Below the pieces are notes generated by a model, which saw only the letters and a program-made list of their open reading frames with translations, did no database searches and had not been told where the DNA came from. A DNA stretch of 64,000 bases, from assembly GCA_036505015.1 (NCBI GenBank), contig DASXUC010000116.1:1-64000 (forward strand), in the 5' to 3' direction. Made by a program: the position numbers and the translations under genes. This document shows positions 8,205 to 16,569 of the stretch, one piece after another (positions within the stretch are counted from its first letter, which is position 1; each line of letters starts with the position of its first letter). The stretch is from DASXUC01 sp036505015. GTDB lineage: Bacteria; Sysuimicrobiota; Sysuimicrobiia; Sysuimicrobiales; Kaftiobacteriaceae.

Positions 8205-8565
8205 GTGGTGCTCGGATCCGTCGATACCAGGCGACCGGGCTTAGAACGTCGGGGTGAGCGCGTAATCCATCTCCACGCGGTCGGCGAGCATCTCGCCGAT
8301 GAGGTGCGCGGTATCGTCGGCCCACAGCGCCGGTAGCTCGGCTGGTTAAGTTCCCGGGGACCGGGAACATTAGGAGGGAACCCGGCGCGATGTGCAGGTC
8401 CGGTTGCTCCGCGCGCGACGGTTTGGCGGAGGAGATCAACGAGGGTGATAACGCGCGTGGAGCATAGGGGTAGCTTCCTTACTGTGAACATGTGGCAGTG
8501 TCGCGGTGTTTCGTCCACACCATCCTGACGGTTCACTCTCCGCGACATTGGGCAACGTCACACGG
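8205..8565. other. Gene-poor stretch with a short codon-like relic on the minus strand
   Basis: No intact gene. On the minus strand, from about 8336 to 8240, the codons read ELPALWADDTAHLIGEMLAD and then RVEMDYALTPTF before a stop. This looks like the C-terminus of a real protein whose upstream part is missing. I cannot name the family. The remainder shows no recognisable feature. Confidence 0.35.
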
Positions 8566-8660
8566 CGGGGATAGGCTATTCCATGTGTTGGCGTGTTAGG
8601 CTGACACGGGAAGGGTGTTAGGCTGACCGGCCTAATCAAGGAGTGCGGCGGCTTGAGGCG
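8566..8660 (+). repeat. Direct repeat B (copy 1)
   Basis: About 95 bases matching 11607-11697 in the same orientation, with an exact 26-base core (8584-8609 with 11626-11651). Inside, GTTAGGCTGAC occurs twice, about 24 bases apart. Such an internal iteration at a repeat edge again suggests a mobile-element end. It lies upstream of the LamG gene. Confidence 0.65.
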
Positions 8661-8768
8661 CATGAAGGCGATGGCCCGCCATGAACCCCCAGTGGCCCAA
8701 GGAGGCGTCGGGGGGCGTTCCAGATCGTTCGTATTGAGCGCCGGTGGTTCCAGCGAGAGGAGGCCGTC

Positions 8769-9833
8769 ATGCTCGAACTGATTTGCGATCACCACTATAC
8801 TTGGGAAGACCTCGCGACGGACAGTTCGCCCTATCGCAACCCCGCGCGCCCCATCAACATCTTCTCGGTGCCAGGCGGCGGCGCGATCAAGTTCCCGCAT
8901 CCGAACAGTCGAGTTCTGATAGAGCCCGGCCGGGCCTGGAAGCCGTTGATCGCCTTGAAGATTGAGGTGCTGGCGCGGGTCAATCCGTGGGTGGCGCGCT
9001 CGCCGGTCCTTGTCGCTGGTCATGGATCCTTCCGCTTCGGCCTCCTGGAGGGCGCGCTGGAGGCGCGATTTGACAACGCCACCAACACCAACAATTATGT
9101 CCGTAGTGACTCCGCCTTTGCGCCAGATCACAAAGAACATGCGGTGCCGGCCAACAAGTGGGTCACGCTCGGCTTCCACCACGATGGTTTCGCCAAGATG
9201 AGGCTGTTCATCGACAATGAGCTGGTGGGCGAAGCCATCATCGAGGGCGGTATTCCGCCGGTGCAGGGCCTTGGCGTTTCAATCGGCAACGACGTCGATC
9301 AAGATGCCCTGCAATTCCCGGGCGAGATCGACGAAGTGCGGATCTGGCGCCTCGATCCAAAGGCTATGAAACGCCGGTTTCTGAGCCGGCCCTATACACC
9401 CAAAGAGGCGCAGTGCTGGGAGAGACACTTCGAAAAGATCATCGACTGGATGAAGAAGAATCCCGAGCAGCGCCGGTCGCTGGCCCAGCAGATTGGCGGC
9501 GCGCAAAATTCCTTTATCCGCTCGCTGTTTTTGCTGCCGGACAGCGACCAGGCGAAGCTGCGCGCCGTCCTTGTGGCGTTCGGGGATCTATGGTCGGCGG
9601 GCAAGATCGCCGGTCCAGAGATGGAGAAGGTGCTGTGCGACTTGATCGCGCTGCTGCGCGCGCTCGGCCTTGACCCCGGCGGTCTGGCGAACAATGCCCT
9701 GATGGCGACCATCGCGGAGATGAAGATCGACAGTCACGACCTCCTCAAATGCGATCCGAAGATCGCCGCGTTCCTGGAGCTGCTGCGCAGTGCAGAAGAG
9801 AATTGCGGCAAGACAACTGCGGTGTCACTATGA
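8769..9833 (+). CDS. LamG/concanavalin-A-like lectin-domain protein
   Basis: A 354-residue protein without a signal peptide. Residues about 20-205 form a LamG-like jelly-roll: INIFSVPGGGAIKFPH, WVTLGFHHDGFAKMRLFID, NELVGEAIIEGG, and the family ending FPGEIDEVRIWRL. The C-terminal 140 residues are helical, with no domain I recognise. A strong GAGAGGAGG site lies just upstream of the ATG. The next gene overlaps it by four bases (ATGA), so the two form a coupled pair. The lectin fold suggests binding of a carbohydrate or surface ligand; the ligand is unknown. Confidence 0.75.
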   Translation: MLELICDHHYTWEDLATDSSPYRNPARPINIFSVPGGGAIKFPHPNSRVLIEPGRAWKPLIALKIEVLARVNPWVARSPVLVAGHGSFRFGLLEGALEARFDNATNTNNYVRSDSAFAPDHKEHAVPANKWVTLGFHHDGFAKMRLFIDNELVGEAIIEGGIPPVQGLGVSIGNDVDQDALQFPGEIDEVRIWRLDPKAMKRRFLSRPYTPKEAQCWERHFEKIIDWMKKNPEQRRSLAQQIGGAQNSFIRSLFLLPDSDQAKLRAVLVAFGDLWSAGKIAGPEMEKVLCDLIALLRALGLDPGGLANNALMATIAEMKIDSHDLLKCDPKIAAFLELLRSAEENCGKTTAVSL

Positions 9834-11278
9834 ATCCCGAAGCCATCGTATTGGCCAAGGCCTTCGAGCCGATCCTGCTGTTTCATTCCGATGAGACCTT
9901 CTTCCCGATCGACCCAAAACTCTACCTGGAGCGCAGCGCACTGTGGCGCAGCAAGCCGCACGTGCGCAACTTCTATCCGGGTGGGGCGGCGGCCGAGAAG
10001 CAAGATTGGGGCGAGCCGCCGCCCACGATCTTCCCGCGCAGGCCGCAACTTGCCAAGGGCCAGATCGCGGCGCTGAAGGACGAGGCGGCGGGGAAGACCT
10101 GGATCGGCGATCCGTCGCTGGCTGCGGTCATCCCCGAGCCGCCAACTGAGCGTCCCCCAGGCGAAGATTGGTTTCTGCAGCTAACAGGCTGGGAGCCGAT
10201 CTTGACCGCGCCCAACGAAGTGACTGCGGGCAGCGAAAACCGCTACCCGACTCTAGGTGACAATACCTATAACGGAGCGCTGCAAGGCGGCCGCCCCTGG
10301 TATTACGCCGAATATCTGGACAACCAGGAGCTTTTCGCCCTGGTGCGGAACAGGCCCGACCTGTTTCCAGTGGTCGACAATCCGCGGCTGAGCGGGCCCA
10401 TGCTGCTTACCTATTACTTCTTCTATGCCCTGCACGAAGAGCCACTGCGGGGCTGCGAAACGGCTGGCGAAGGGCAAAAATTCGCCACCTTTGCCGGCGA
10501 GTGGGCCTCGGTCGCGATCCTATTGAATTCCGCCCGGGAGCCGCTTCTTATCGGTCTGACCTCGCGCAACGTCGGCGACCCGACTAGCATCCCGGCTGAG
10601 GAAAACAGGATTGGCATGATCGTTCGGCCCTGGAAGGACACCGACCGGGTGGGCGGTCATCCGAAAATCTTCGTCTCTCGGGGCACGCACGGCAACTATC
10701 TCACGACGGGGCCGCACGATCTCAAGCCGTTCACCCCCGGCGACATTGATCTAAACCAGGGCACGTGCGCCCAGATCGAAAAGCTGGACGACGTCATCTT
10801 CGATGCCGAGGCAGTTCTTGCGGAAGAAGATTCCGCTATTTCGGCCGGGGTTGTTTGGGGCGGGGTGGTTGTGAACCTGTTTCTTGGGTTATTCCTTGAA
10901 ATGATCAACATCATGGACCGCGAGCCCAGCTTGTACACCCCACCGATAGAGCCGAACCGAAAGCCGCAGGACGAAACGGGCGGCCCGCTCTTTGGATTAA
11001 TTCTTCGGCCGGCGGGCCTGTTTCTGCCCGAGCAGGCCACCGCTCAGCGCACAGAGGACTGGCAAACCAAGATGCCAGGGACCGCCGACAAGCCGCGGTA
11101 TGACTTCATCGTGGATCGTGAGACCCAGTTCTGGTGGCCGCCGCGCGGCGCGAGCCAAGGCTACGCCGGGCGCTGGGGCCCGCGCGTCACGAACGACCCC
11201 AAGGAGCGCCGCTCCGGGATGCGCTGCCCACCCTTCGCGCTATTGTTCCTCGAGGCCATCGCAAAGCTAAAGCTATAG
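9830..11278 (+). CDS. VPS62-like protein coupled to the LamG gene
   Basis: A 482-residue protein whose layout recalls the VPS62 family. It has an N-terminal FEPILLFHSDETFFPIDP motif, a middle LLTYYFFYALHEEPLRGCE, then FAGEWASVAILL in the place of the usual HxGDWE strand, and SRGTHGNYLTTG in the place of the usual ARGSHxxY motif. The C-terminus ends with a Trp-rich stretch (QFWWPPRGASQG, then RWGPRV). A hydrophobic segment near residues 340-358 may be buried or membrane-active. I start at ATG 9830, overlapping the LamG stop; the frame is open further upstream but inside that gene. Function is unknown. Confidence 0.65.
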   Translation: MNPEAIVLAKAFEPILLFHSDETFFPIDPKLYLERSALWRSKPHVRNFYPGGAAAEKQDWGEPPPTIFPRRPQLAKGQIAALKDEAAGKTWIGDPSLAAVIPEPPTERPPGEDWFLQLTGWEPILTAPNEVTAGSENRYPTLGDNTYNGALQGGRPWYYAEYLDNQELFALVRNRPDLFPVVDNPRLSGPMLLTYYFFYALHEEPLRGCETAGEGQKFATFAGEWASVAILLNSAREPLLIGLTSRNVGDPTSIPAEENRIGMIVRPWKDTDRVGGHPKIFVSRGTHGNYLTTGPHDLKPFTPGDIDLNQGTCAQIEKLDDVIFDAEAVLAEEDSAISAGVVWGGVVVNLFLGLFLEMINIMDREPSLYTPPIEPNRKPQDETGGPLFGLILRPAGLFLPEQATAQRTEDWQTKMPGTADKPRYDFIVDRETQFWWPPRGASQGYAGRWGPRVTNDPKERRSGMRCPPFALLFLEAIAKLKL

Positions 11279-11606
11279 GCCTACCACGGCATCGAGGCCA
11301 AGGGGCGCGCGAGCAGAATCCCTTTTGCGATTTGCTCGAAAATCGCGGCGTGTCTATCGGTCAAGTAATCGACGCGTTGGCCGCCGAGCTCATCGACATC
11401 GGGCGTACTCGCGCGTTCACCGTCTCGAGCGCAACTCTGAGGAGCCATCCATAGTCGCAGGCCGGCGGCCTGCATTTGGATCGGCAGCCGACGAAGCTGG
11501 AGCGAGGCGAGCCCCGAGCAACAGCCGCCCACCCTGACCGGCGGCCCTTCCCCGGCCCGGACCGGCAGAGGGCCGGTGGCGGATCAAACCGACCCACTAC
11601 TCGATT
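11279..11606. other. Gene-free stretch after the LamG/VPS62-like pair
   Basis: No ORF here resembles a protein and no strong hairpin or promoter is obvious. GGCCGG-type words cluster near 11540-11580 and could form weak hairpins that end transcription of the upstream pair. Confidence 0.3.
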
Positions 11607-11697
11607 GCGGGGATAGGCCATCCCGTGTGTTGGCGTGTTAGGCTGACACGGAAGGGTGTTGGGCTGACCGGTCCATCATGAGTTCGGCGGCGGAGGC
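11607..11697 (+). repeat. Direct repeat B (copy 2)
   Basis: Second copy of the repeat at 8566-8660, same orientation, with the same two GTTRGGCTGAC words. It ends shortly before the ATPase fragment at 11720. The two copies bracket the LamG/VPS62-like pair, about 3.04 kb apart. Confidence 0.65.
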
Positions 11698-11719
11698 TGG
11701 TTAGTCCCGTGAACAATAC

Positions 11720-11953
11720 ATGACCGCTCCGGCGATTCTCGTCGTCACGGGAGCGTCCGGCAGCGGAAAGACCGCGGGGGTCCGCGCCCTCGAACTCCGT
11801 GCCCTGGCAGGTGTTCGTTGCTATTACTTCGATGCGGTCGGTGTCCCGTCGCATGAGGAGATGGAGCGCAACTTCGGCGGTCCCGAGCGGTGGCAGGCCC
11901 TCACCACACAGCGATGGCTCGATGGCATTTCGTCCCCGGTTGGAGTCCCTTAG
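11720..11953 (+). pseudogene. P-loop ATPase/kinase, N-terminal fragment
   Basis: 77 codons with a perfect Walker A (VVTGASGSGKT), followed by ALAGVRCYYFDAVGVPSHEE and FGGPERWQ. This opening is familiar from small AAA/kinase-like proteins of about 180 residues. The frame stops soon after WLDGISS and nothing downstream continues the fold, so the 3' part is lost. It starts just after direct repeat B copy 2, which points to rearrangement. Confidence 0.55.
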
Positions 11954-12160
11954 AGGGTTTGGTGCCGCCATCGGATCCGGGGCGGTCGTTAACTCGAGTT
12001 TTCCGCGTGTTGTTATCATGAATGACAACTCGATGACAAAATACATCGGGAAAGTGACAACCATGCGCGGAACCGATTCGATCGAATCGACAGCCATCAC
12101 CACCTAGTACAGCTAGCCGCCGCCGGGGGGGGTAGTAACCCAACCTTCTAACATTTCCCC
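11954..12160. other. Spacer with repeated TGACAA words
   Basis: TGACAAC or TGACAAA occurs three times within 12022-12060 (ATGACAACTCGATGACAAAA, then GTGACAACC). These are the complement of the GTTGTCA words inside direct repeat A, so this may be the opposite end of a related mobile element. A G-run (12125-12132) follows. No gene is seen. Confidence 0.3.
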
Positions 12161-12190
12161 TTGACAACCGCGCACTTGAGGCGATATTAT
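12161..12190 (+). promoter_or_regulatory. Sigma-70-type promoter for the ArsR-AHSA1 operon
   Basis: TTGACA (12161-12166) and TATTAT (12185-12190) are separated by 18 bases, 37 bases ahead of the ArsR ATG. A perfect palindrome GTTAATTAAC (12199-12208) lies between the -10 box and the gene and is a candidate operator for the regulator itself. Confidence 0.7.
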
Positions 12191-12226
12191 ACTATCTAGT
12201 TAATTAACCACTTGGTGAAATACAGT

Positions 12227-12604
12227 ATGTCCGCCGATCGTCTCAATGCGACCTTTGCCGCCCTCGCCGATCCCACCCGGCGCGCCATCCTGGCGCGTCT
12301 CGCCTCGGGCGAGGCGTCGGTCACTGAACTGGCCAGGCCCTTCGATCTCACCCTGCCCGCCATCTCCAAACACCTCCGCGTGCTCCAGCGCGCAGGGCTG
12401 ATCGAGCGCAGTCGCCGCGCACAGTGGCGGCCCTGCCGGCTGCGGGCCGATCCGCTGAAAGACGTTGCCGACTGGACCGAGCGGTACCGCCGCTTCTGGG
12501 AACAGCGGTTCGATCGGTTGGACGCATATCTGCGCGAAATCCAGGCAAAAGAGAAAAAGCCGGCACACCCCAAAGGCAAGCGGCATGGCCGCAGGAAGAG
12601 GTGA
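12227..12604 (+). CDS. ArsR-family transcriptional regulator (no metal site)
   Basis: A 125-residue winged-helix regulator starting MSADRLNATFAALADPTRRA, with recognition helix LTLPAISKHLRVLQRAGL and wing RRAQWRPCRL. It lacks the CxCx metal-binding motif and belongs to the ArsR group that is typically paired with AHSA1/SRPBCC proteins. I prefer ATG 12227; in-frame TTG 12212 and GTG 12215 lie upstream. The C-terminus is Lys-rich. The next gene begins four bases after its stop, and the promoter and palindrome upstream suggest autoregulation. Confidence 0.9.
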   Translation: MSADRLNATFAALADPTRRAILARLASGEASVTELARPFDLTLPAISKHLRVLQRAGLIERSRRAQWRPCRLRADPLKDVADWTERYRRFWEQRFDRLDAYLREIQAKEKKPAHPKGKRHGRRKR

Positions 12605-12608
12605 AGAC

Positions 12609-13598
12609 ATGACTACCCCAAGCAAGCCCGCCAGGCCGGCGGCAAAGCCGGCAATCGTCATTACCCGCATCTTCGATGCGCCACGCGAACTGGTCTGGAA
12701 GGCGTGGACGGAGCCGAAGCGGATCGCCCGCTGGTGGGGACCGAAGGACTTCACGGCTCCGGCGATCAGCACCGACTTCCGGGTTGGCGGCAAGTATTTC
12801 TACTGCATGCATGGTCCGGCCGGCACTCCGTTTGACAAAGACCTCTGGAGCACCGGCGTCTACGAGGAGATCGTGCCGCTGACGCGCATCGTCGCCACAG
12901 ACTCCTTCGCGGACGAGCAGGGCAATGTGGTCCCGGCGAGCTACTACGGTATGCCCGGCGACCTGCCCCTGGAGTTCAGGATCACCGTGACATTCGAGGA
13001 CGAGGATGGGCACACCAAGGTGACCCTGACCCACGAAGGCCTCCCCGCCGGCGAGCAGAGCGAGGGCGCGACGGTCGGCTGGAACCAGTCGTTCGACAAG
13101 CTGGCCGCGTCACTGAAAACCACGTTCATGGTCAAGCGAGACGAGCTGAAGGTCGTCATGGAGCGGATCTTCGATGCGCCCCCTGAGACGATATTCAAAG
13201 CATTGACGGATCCCACAGCGATCCCGAAGTGGTGGGGGCCCCGCAAGTACACGACCGCCGTCGACAAGATGGACCTCAGGGTGGGTGGGGCATGGCGCTT
13301 CGTCCACCGGGGCGAGGATGGCAAAGAATACGCCTTCCACGGCGTCTTCAAAGCCATCGAGCCGCCGAAGCTGATCTCCCAGACGTTCAACTACGAGGGG
13401 TTCCCCGGAGAGCATGAATCGCTGGATACGCTGACCCTTGAGGACCTCGGCGGGGGGAAGACCAAGGTCACGGCCGTCACCACGTTCGCCACGCTCGAGG
13501 ATCTGGATGGCATGGTGGGGTCGGGGATGGAGTCGGGCGCGGTCGAAAGCTGGGACCGGCTGGCCGCCCTCGTCGAGCAGCCTGTCCGGCAGGTGTGA
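12609..13598 (+). CDS. Tandem double AHSA1/SRPBCC-domain protein
   Basis: A 329-residue fusion of two AHSA1-type START-like domains, which form hydrophobic ligand pockets. Domain 1 (about 15-170) has VITRIFDAPRELVWKAWTEP and WWGPKDFTAP. Domain 2 (about 178-325) repeats the pattern: VVMERIFDAPPETIFKALTD, WWGPRKYTTA, FNYEGFPGEHESLDTL. These proteins are usually about 150 residues and encoded singly. Here two copies are joined after SLKTTFMVKRDEL. The gene sits behind an ArsR regulator of the type that controls such genes, and the VOC gene follows within three bases. Ligand unknown. Confidence 0.88.
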   Translation: MTTPSKPARPAAKPAIVITRIFDAPRELVWKAWTEPKRIARWWGPKDFTAPAISTDFRVGGKYFYCMHGPAGTPFDKDLWSTGVYEEIVPLTRIVATDSFADEQGNVVPASYYGMPGDLPLEFRITVTFEDEDGHTKVTLTHEGLPAGEQSEGATVGWNQSFDKLAASLKTTFMVKRDELKVVMERIFDAPPETIFKALTDPTAIPKWWGPRKYTTAVDKMDLRVGGAWRFVHRGEDGKEYAFHGVFKAIEPPKLISQTFNYEGFPGEHESLDTLTLEDLGGGKTKVTAVTTFATLEDLDGMVGSGMESGAVESWDRLAALVEQPVRQV

Positions 13599-13600
13599 CC

Positions 13601-14074
13601 ATGCAGAAGATTACACCGCATCTGTGGTTTGACAAAGAGGCACGAGAAGCGGCCGAGTTCTACACCTCCGTCTTCCCCAACTCGCGAATCAAGAGCGCGA
13701 CGACGCTTCAGGACACCCCGTCGGGCACGGCGGAGGTGGTCACCATCGAGCTGTCGGGGCAAGAGTTCATCCTGCTCTCCGCCGGGCCGTTGTTCAGATT
13801 CAACGAGTCGATATCGTTTCTCGTCCGCTGCGAGACGCAGGATGAGATCGACTATTACTGGGACAAGCTGTCCGCCGATCCCAAAGCGGAACAATGCGGC
13901 TGGCTCAAAGACAAGTACGGCCTGTCATGGCAAATCGTCCCCACCGTGATGGACGAGATGCTTCGGGGCGGTGACAAGCAGAAAAGTGCGCGGGTAACCG
14001 AAGCGTTTCTGAAGATGAAGAAGCTCGACATCGCGGCGCTCAGGAGGGCGTACGAGGGGAAATCGGTTCCTTGA
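13601..14074 (+). CDS. VOC family protein (PhnB/3-demethylubiquinone methyltransferase-like)
   Basis: A 157-residue vicinal-oxygen-chelate protein: ITPHLWFDKEAREAAEFYTS at the N-terminus, VVTIELSGQEFILLSAGP, FNESISFLVRCETQDEIDYY, and GWLKDKYGLSWQIVP. These match the PhnB-like branch often found beside ArsR/AHSA1 genes. I start at ATG 13601, two bases after the previous stop. Enzymatic activity is not established for this branch. It converges with and overlaps the tail of the DinB gene by 35 bases. Confidence 0.9.
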   Translation: MQKITPHLWFDKEAREAAEFYTSVFPNSRIKSATTLQDTPSGTAEVVTIELSGQEFILLSAGPLFRFNESISFLVRCETQDEIDYYWDKLSADPKAEQCGWLKDKYGLSWQIVPTVMDEMLRGGDKQKSARVTEAFLKMKKLDIAALRRAYEGKSVP

Positions 14075-14582
14075 GCCATTCCCATTTGAGGAGCGAGTAG
14101 TCGAGGCCCTGCAGCGGCGCGCCGAGGTAGCGCAGCATGACCATCACCTGTGCGCGGTGATGGACCTCGTGAAACAGGAGCTGCGTCGCGACGCCGCCGG
14201 CGGTCGTGTTGACCCCGCGCTTCCACCGCTTCGTCGTCCATCGGTCCCTGACCGGTCGATTCCAGTCGGTCTCCGTGCGCAGCGTCTGAAGGGTACGCGC
14301 GGCGAGGTCTCCCCAGGCCGCCTCCAGCGGCCCCACGCCCGTCCGGGAAAACGGCCGGAACGGCGAGCGTGCTTCCGGGGCGGGGACGCCCTGGAGCATG
14401 GACGTGTACCACCACTCCGTGTCGGCGACATGCACCAGCGTGGCACGGATCGATCCGTGGGCGAACGGAAACCTCCGGGTGTACTCTGCCTGGGCGAGCG
14501 ACCGCACGCTGTCCAAGACGCGCGCCCGCGCATCGACGAGGTACTCGTATTGCCCGGCAGGGCGGATTGCTCTACCGGGCAA
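14040..14582 (-). CDS. DinB family protein
   Basis: A 180-residue four-helix-bundle protein of the DinB/YfiT-like group. The putative metal ligands are present: histidine in TLVHVADTEWWY and the pair in LLFHEVHHRAQVMVML. DinB-like proteins include thiol-dependent transferases, but most have no known substrate. It converges with the VOC gene, and their 3' ends overlap by 35 bases. The start may lie a few codons inside (an EYLVDARARVL helix follows). Confidence 0.88.
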   Translation of the reverse strand: MPGRAIRPAGQYEYLVDARARVLDSVRSLAQAEYTRRFPFAHGSIRATLVHVADTEWWYTSMLQGVPAPEARSPFRPFSRTGVGPLEAAWGDLAARTLQTLRTETDWNRPVRDRWTTKRWKRGVNTTAGGVATQLLFHEVHHRAQVMVMLRYLGAPLQGLDYSLLKWEWLKEPISPRTPS

Positions 14583-14585
14583 TGC

Positions 14586-16031
14586 TCACCGTCTCCGGCA
14601 ACCCGGTGATCCGGTCTGACCCACAGGCTGCGGGGAAGGGGCCGGCGGCCCGGCCGCCGTTCCCTGAGGAGGGCACCACGATGTCGGAACGGAGGGATTG
14701 GGCGCGCCGTCCGCCCAGCCCGAGCCGCGCTCACCCGCCATCGGGGCGGCCGCGAAGCCGGAGCCGGGTGCCGTCGCGAGGAGGATCTCATAGTTTCCCG
14801 GAGTGTTATCCGACCACACCGCGAAGACATCGTGCCCGACCGCGAGCAACTGCAGGCCGCTGGATTCCCCACTGTTCGACGAGAGGTTCACGGCCGGGTT
14901 GTACGAAAGCCCGGTGTCTATTGAACGGCGGTAGTAGACATCTTGGGTGGGGTAACTCCCGCCCTGCCAGCCCACGTGGACTCTCGTCCCCCCGATGGCC
15001 ACGACTTGATAGGCGATGTCATAGGGCGCGCCGCTGGACAGCGTTTGCGCACTTCCCCAGGTCACGCCGGCATTGCCCGATCGTCTCATCAGCATAGCTG
15101 GACTCCCCTGGTCGGCCCAGGCAACCCACAGGATCGTTCCGGAAGCGACGATCCTTGGGTAGTAGGAATACGTCGACGGATTGTTGGAGAGGTTGGCCGC
15201 CGCTCCAAACGTTGCCCCGCCGTCTGCCGACATCTTCAAGAAGGTATCCGTGGTGCTGCCGACCGCTTCGCGGTACACCATAAAGACATGCGGGCCTCCG
15301 ACCGCCACGTCGGGCTCGTCGCTGGTGGCGGCACTCGCGGAGACGTTGACCGTCGGCCCGAACGTTGCACCGCCGTCGGCGGAGTGGCGCAGGTAGACCT
15401 CGCCGCCGTAGAAATCTTCCCACCAGATGTAGACGTGGGGACCGAAGGCCAGCACTCCGTGATACGTGGGGCCTCCCCCGGCGAGGGTTTGCACCGGGGC
15501 AAAGGTTTCCCCGCCGTTGGCGGAACGGCGGAAGTACACACTGGCATAGTCGCTCCAGACGACATAGACGTTGCTCCCGCCGCTGGAGGCGACTTTGGGC
15601 TGCGTAAACCGACTCCCCGTCCACAGCGGGACCACGGCATTAAAACTCGCCCCGGCGTTGACCGATCGGCGGTACGTGATCGTGCCGCTGCAGCAGTCCT
15701 CCTTCGACCAGACCACGTGGACGTACCGTCCGACGAACGTCCAGTCGTACGAGTTAGCCTCGTAACTCGGAGCGTTGCTGGAAAGTGGGATCGCCGGTTG
15801 CCAGGTCCCGCCGCCGTCCGCCGAGCGCCGGAAGTAGACCTCCGCGTATGGCCCCGGGGTCCACTCCTTCCACAGGATCATCAGGTTCGGCCCGCCCATC
15901 CCAATCGAGGGGGTGGTCGACATCGCGGGAGTGTTCGAGATGTTCGTGGTGGCCGGCACGGCGACGGTCGGCGCCGCGCCCACCGAGACGATCAGCAACA
16001 GGACTGTGAACGCCATCAGGAATCTTCCCAT
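14586..16031 (-). CDS. Secreted BNR/sialidase-like beta-propeller protein
   Basis: A 481-residue exported protein. The start I chose gives the signal peptide MGRFLMAFTVLLLIVSVGAA. Longer upstream codons overlap the divergent ArsR gene's control region. At least six repeats carry the BNR Asp-box pattern (FRRSADGGGTW, YRRSVNAGASF, FRRSANGGETF, LRHSADGGATF, LKMSADGGATF, MRRSGNAGVTW), which indicates a beta-propeller. The last 60 residues are Pro/Ser-rich and may be low-complexity read-through. No catalytic arginine triad of true sialidases is evident, so a glycan-binding or structural role is as likely as an enzyme. Confidence 0.8.
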   Translation of the reverse strand: MGRFLMAFTVLLLIVSVGAAPTVAVPATTNISNTPAMSTTPSIGMGGPNLMILWKEWTPGPYAEVYFRRSADGGGTWQPAIPLSSNAPSYEANSYDWTFVGRYVHVVWSKEDCCSGTITYRRSVNAGASFNAVVPLWTGSRFTQPKVASSGGSNVYVVWSDYASVYFRRSANGGETFAPVQTLAGGGPTYHGVLAFGPHVYIWWEDFYGGEVYLRHSADGGATFGPTVNVSASAATSDEPDVAVGGPHVFMVYREAVGSTTDTFLKMSADGGATFGAAANLSNNPSTYSYYPRIVASGTILWVAWADQGSPAMLMRRSGNAGVTWGSAQTLSSGAPYDIAYQVVAIGGTRVHVGWQGGSYPTQDVYYRRSIDTGLSYNPAVNLSSNSGESSGLQLLAVGHDVFAVWSDNTPGNYEILLATAPGSGFAAAPMAGERGSGWADGAPNPSVPTSWCPPQGTAAGPPAPSPQPVGQTGSPGCRRR

Positions 16032-16149
16032 GGGGACACACCGCCTGACGATGGTTGTTGCAGAGCGTATTGGCACCAGCGAGACCGCACTCCTGCCGTC
16101 GAGTGGCTTGGGGCGCCTGTCGCTTGCACCGGCCGCGCCGCGGTATGCT

Positions 16150-16165
16150 ATCATATATGTGTGAT
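16150..16165. promoter_or_regulatory. Imperfect palindrome, candidate ArsR operator
   Basis: ATCATATATGTGTGAT is an imperfect dyad between the divergent BNR-protein and ArsR genes. It overlaps possible -10 boxes (TATGCT 16144-16149, TATCAT 16149-16154) and the first possible ATG of the regulator. Confidence 0.4.
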
Positions 16166-16568
16166 GCAGCATATGTCTTCCCAGCCCGGGCCGTCGCTGG
16201 ACCGTGTCTTCCAGGTGCTCGGCGATTCAACGCGCCTGCGCATCGCCGCCCTGCTGGCGTCCGCCAGGCAGGGCGCTTGCGTGTGCGAGCTCACCGACGC
16301 GCTGGCGGAGCGCCAGTACAACATCTCGCGCCATCTGAAGACACTGCGTGCAGCGGGGCTCGTCGCCCCGGCCCGCGATGGGCGCTGGGTGTACTACCGG
16401 CTGGCCGGACCGGACGGCCCTGCCGGCCGGCGCCTCAAAGCCCTGCTCCGCACACTGACGCGGAGTGCTGAACTCACGCATGACCGCGAGCGGTTCACCA
16501 GACGGCTGGCGCTGCGCAGGCACGGCCGGTGCTGTGTGTGGACGGCCGCCGATCGCGGTGTGGCCTGA
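16164..16568 (+). CDS. arsR: ArsR-family metal(loid)-sensing regulator
   Basis: A 134-residue winged-helix repressor (VFQVLGDSTRLRIAALLASA, ALAERQYNISRHLKTLRAAG, wing DGRWVYYRL). Unlike the regulator at 12227 it has the metalloid-binding motif CVCEL in the alpha-3 region, plus additional cysteines near the C-terminus (RHGRCCVW). That fits As(III)/Sb(III) sensing. ATG 16164 and ATG 16173 are both possible starts. The following small membrane gene begins one base after its stop. Confidence 0.88.
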   Translation: MQHMSSQPGPSLDRVFQVLGDSTRLRIAALLASARQGACVCELTDALAERQYNISRHLKTLRAAGLVAPARDGRWVYYRLAGPDGPAGRRLKALLRTLTRSAELTHDRERFTRRLALRRHGRCCVWTAADRGVA

Positions 16569-16569
16569 G

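Noticed and set aside
14943..16163. A long plus-strand open frame extending upstream from the ArsR gene at 16164
   Set aside because: It lies antisense to the BNR-repeat gene, its composition is Arg/Gly/Ala-rich shadow coding, and only the last 134 codons resemble a protein family.
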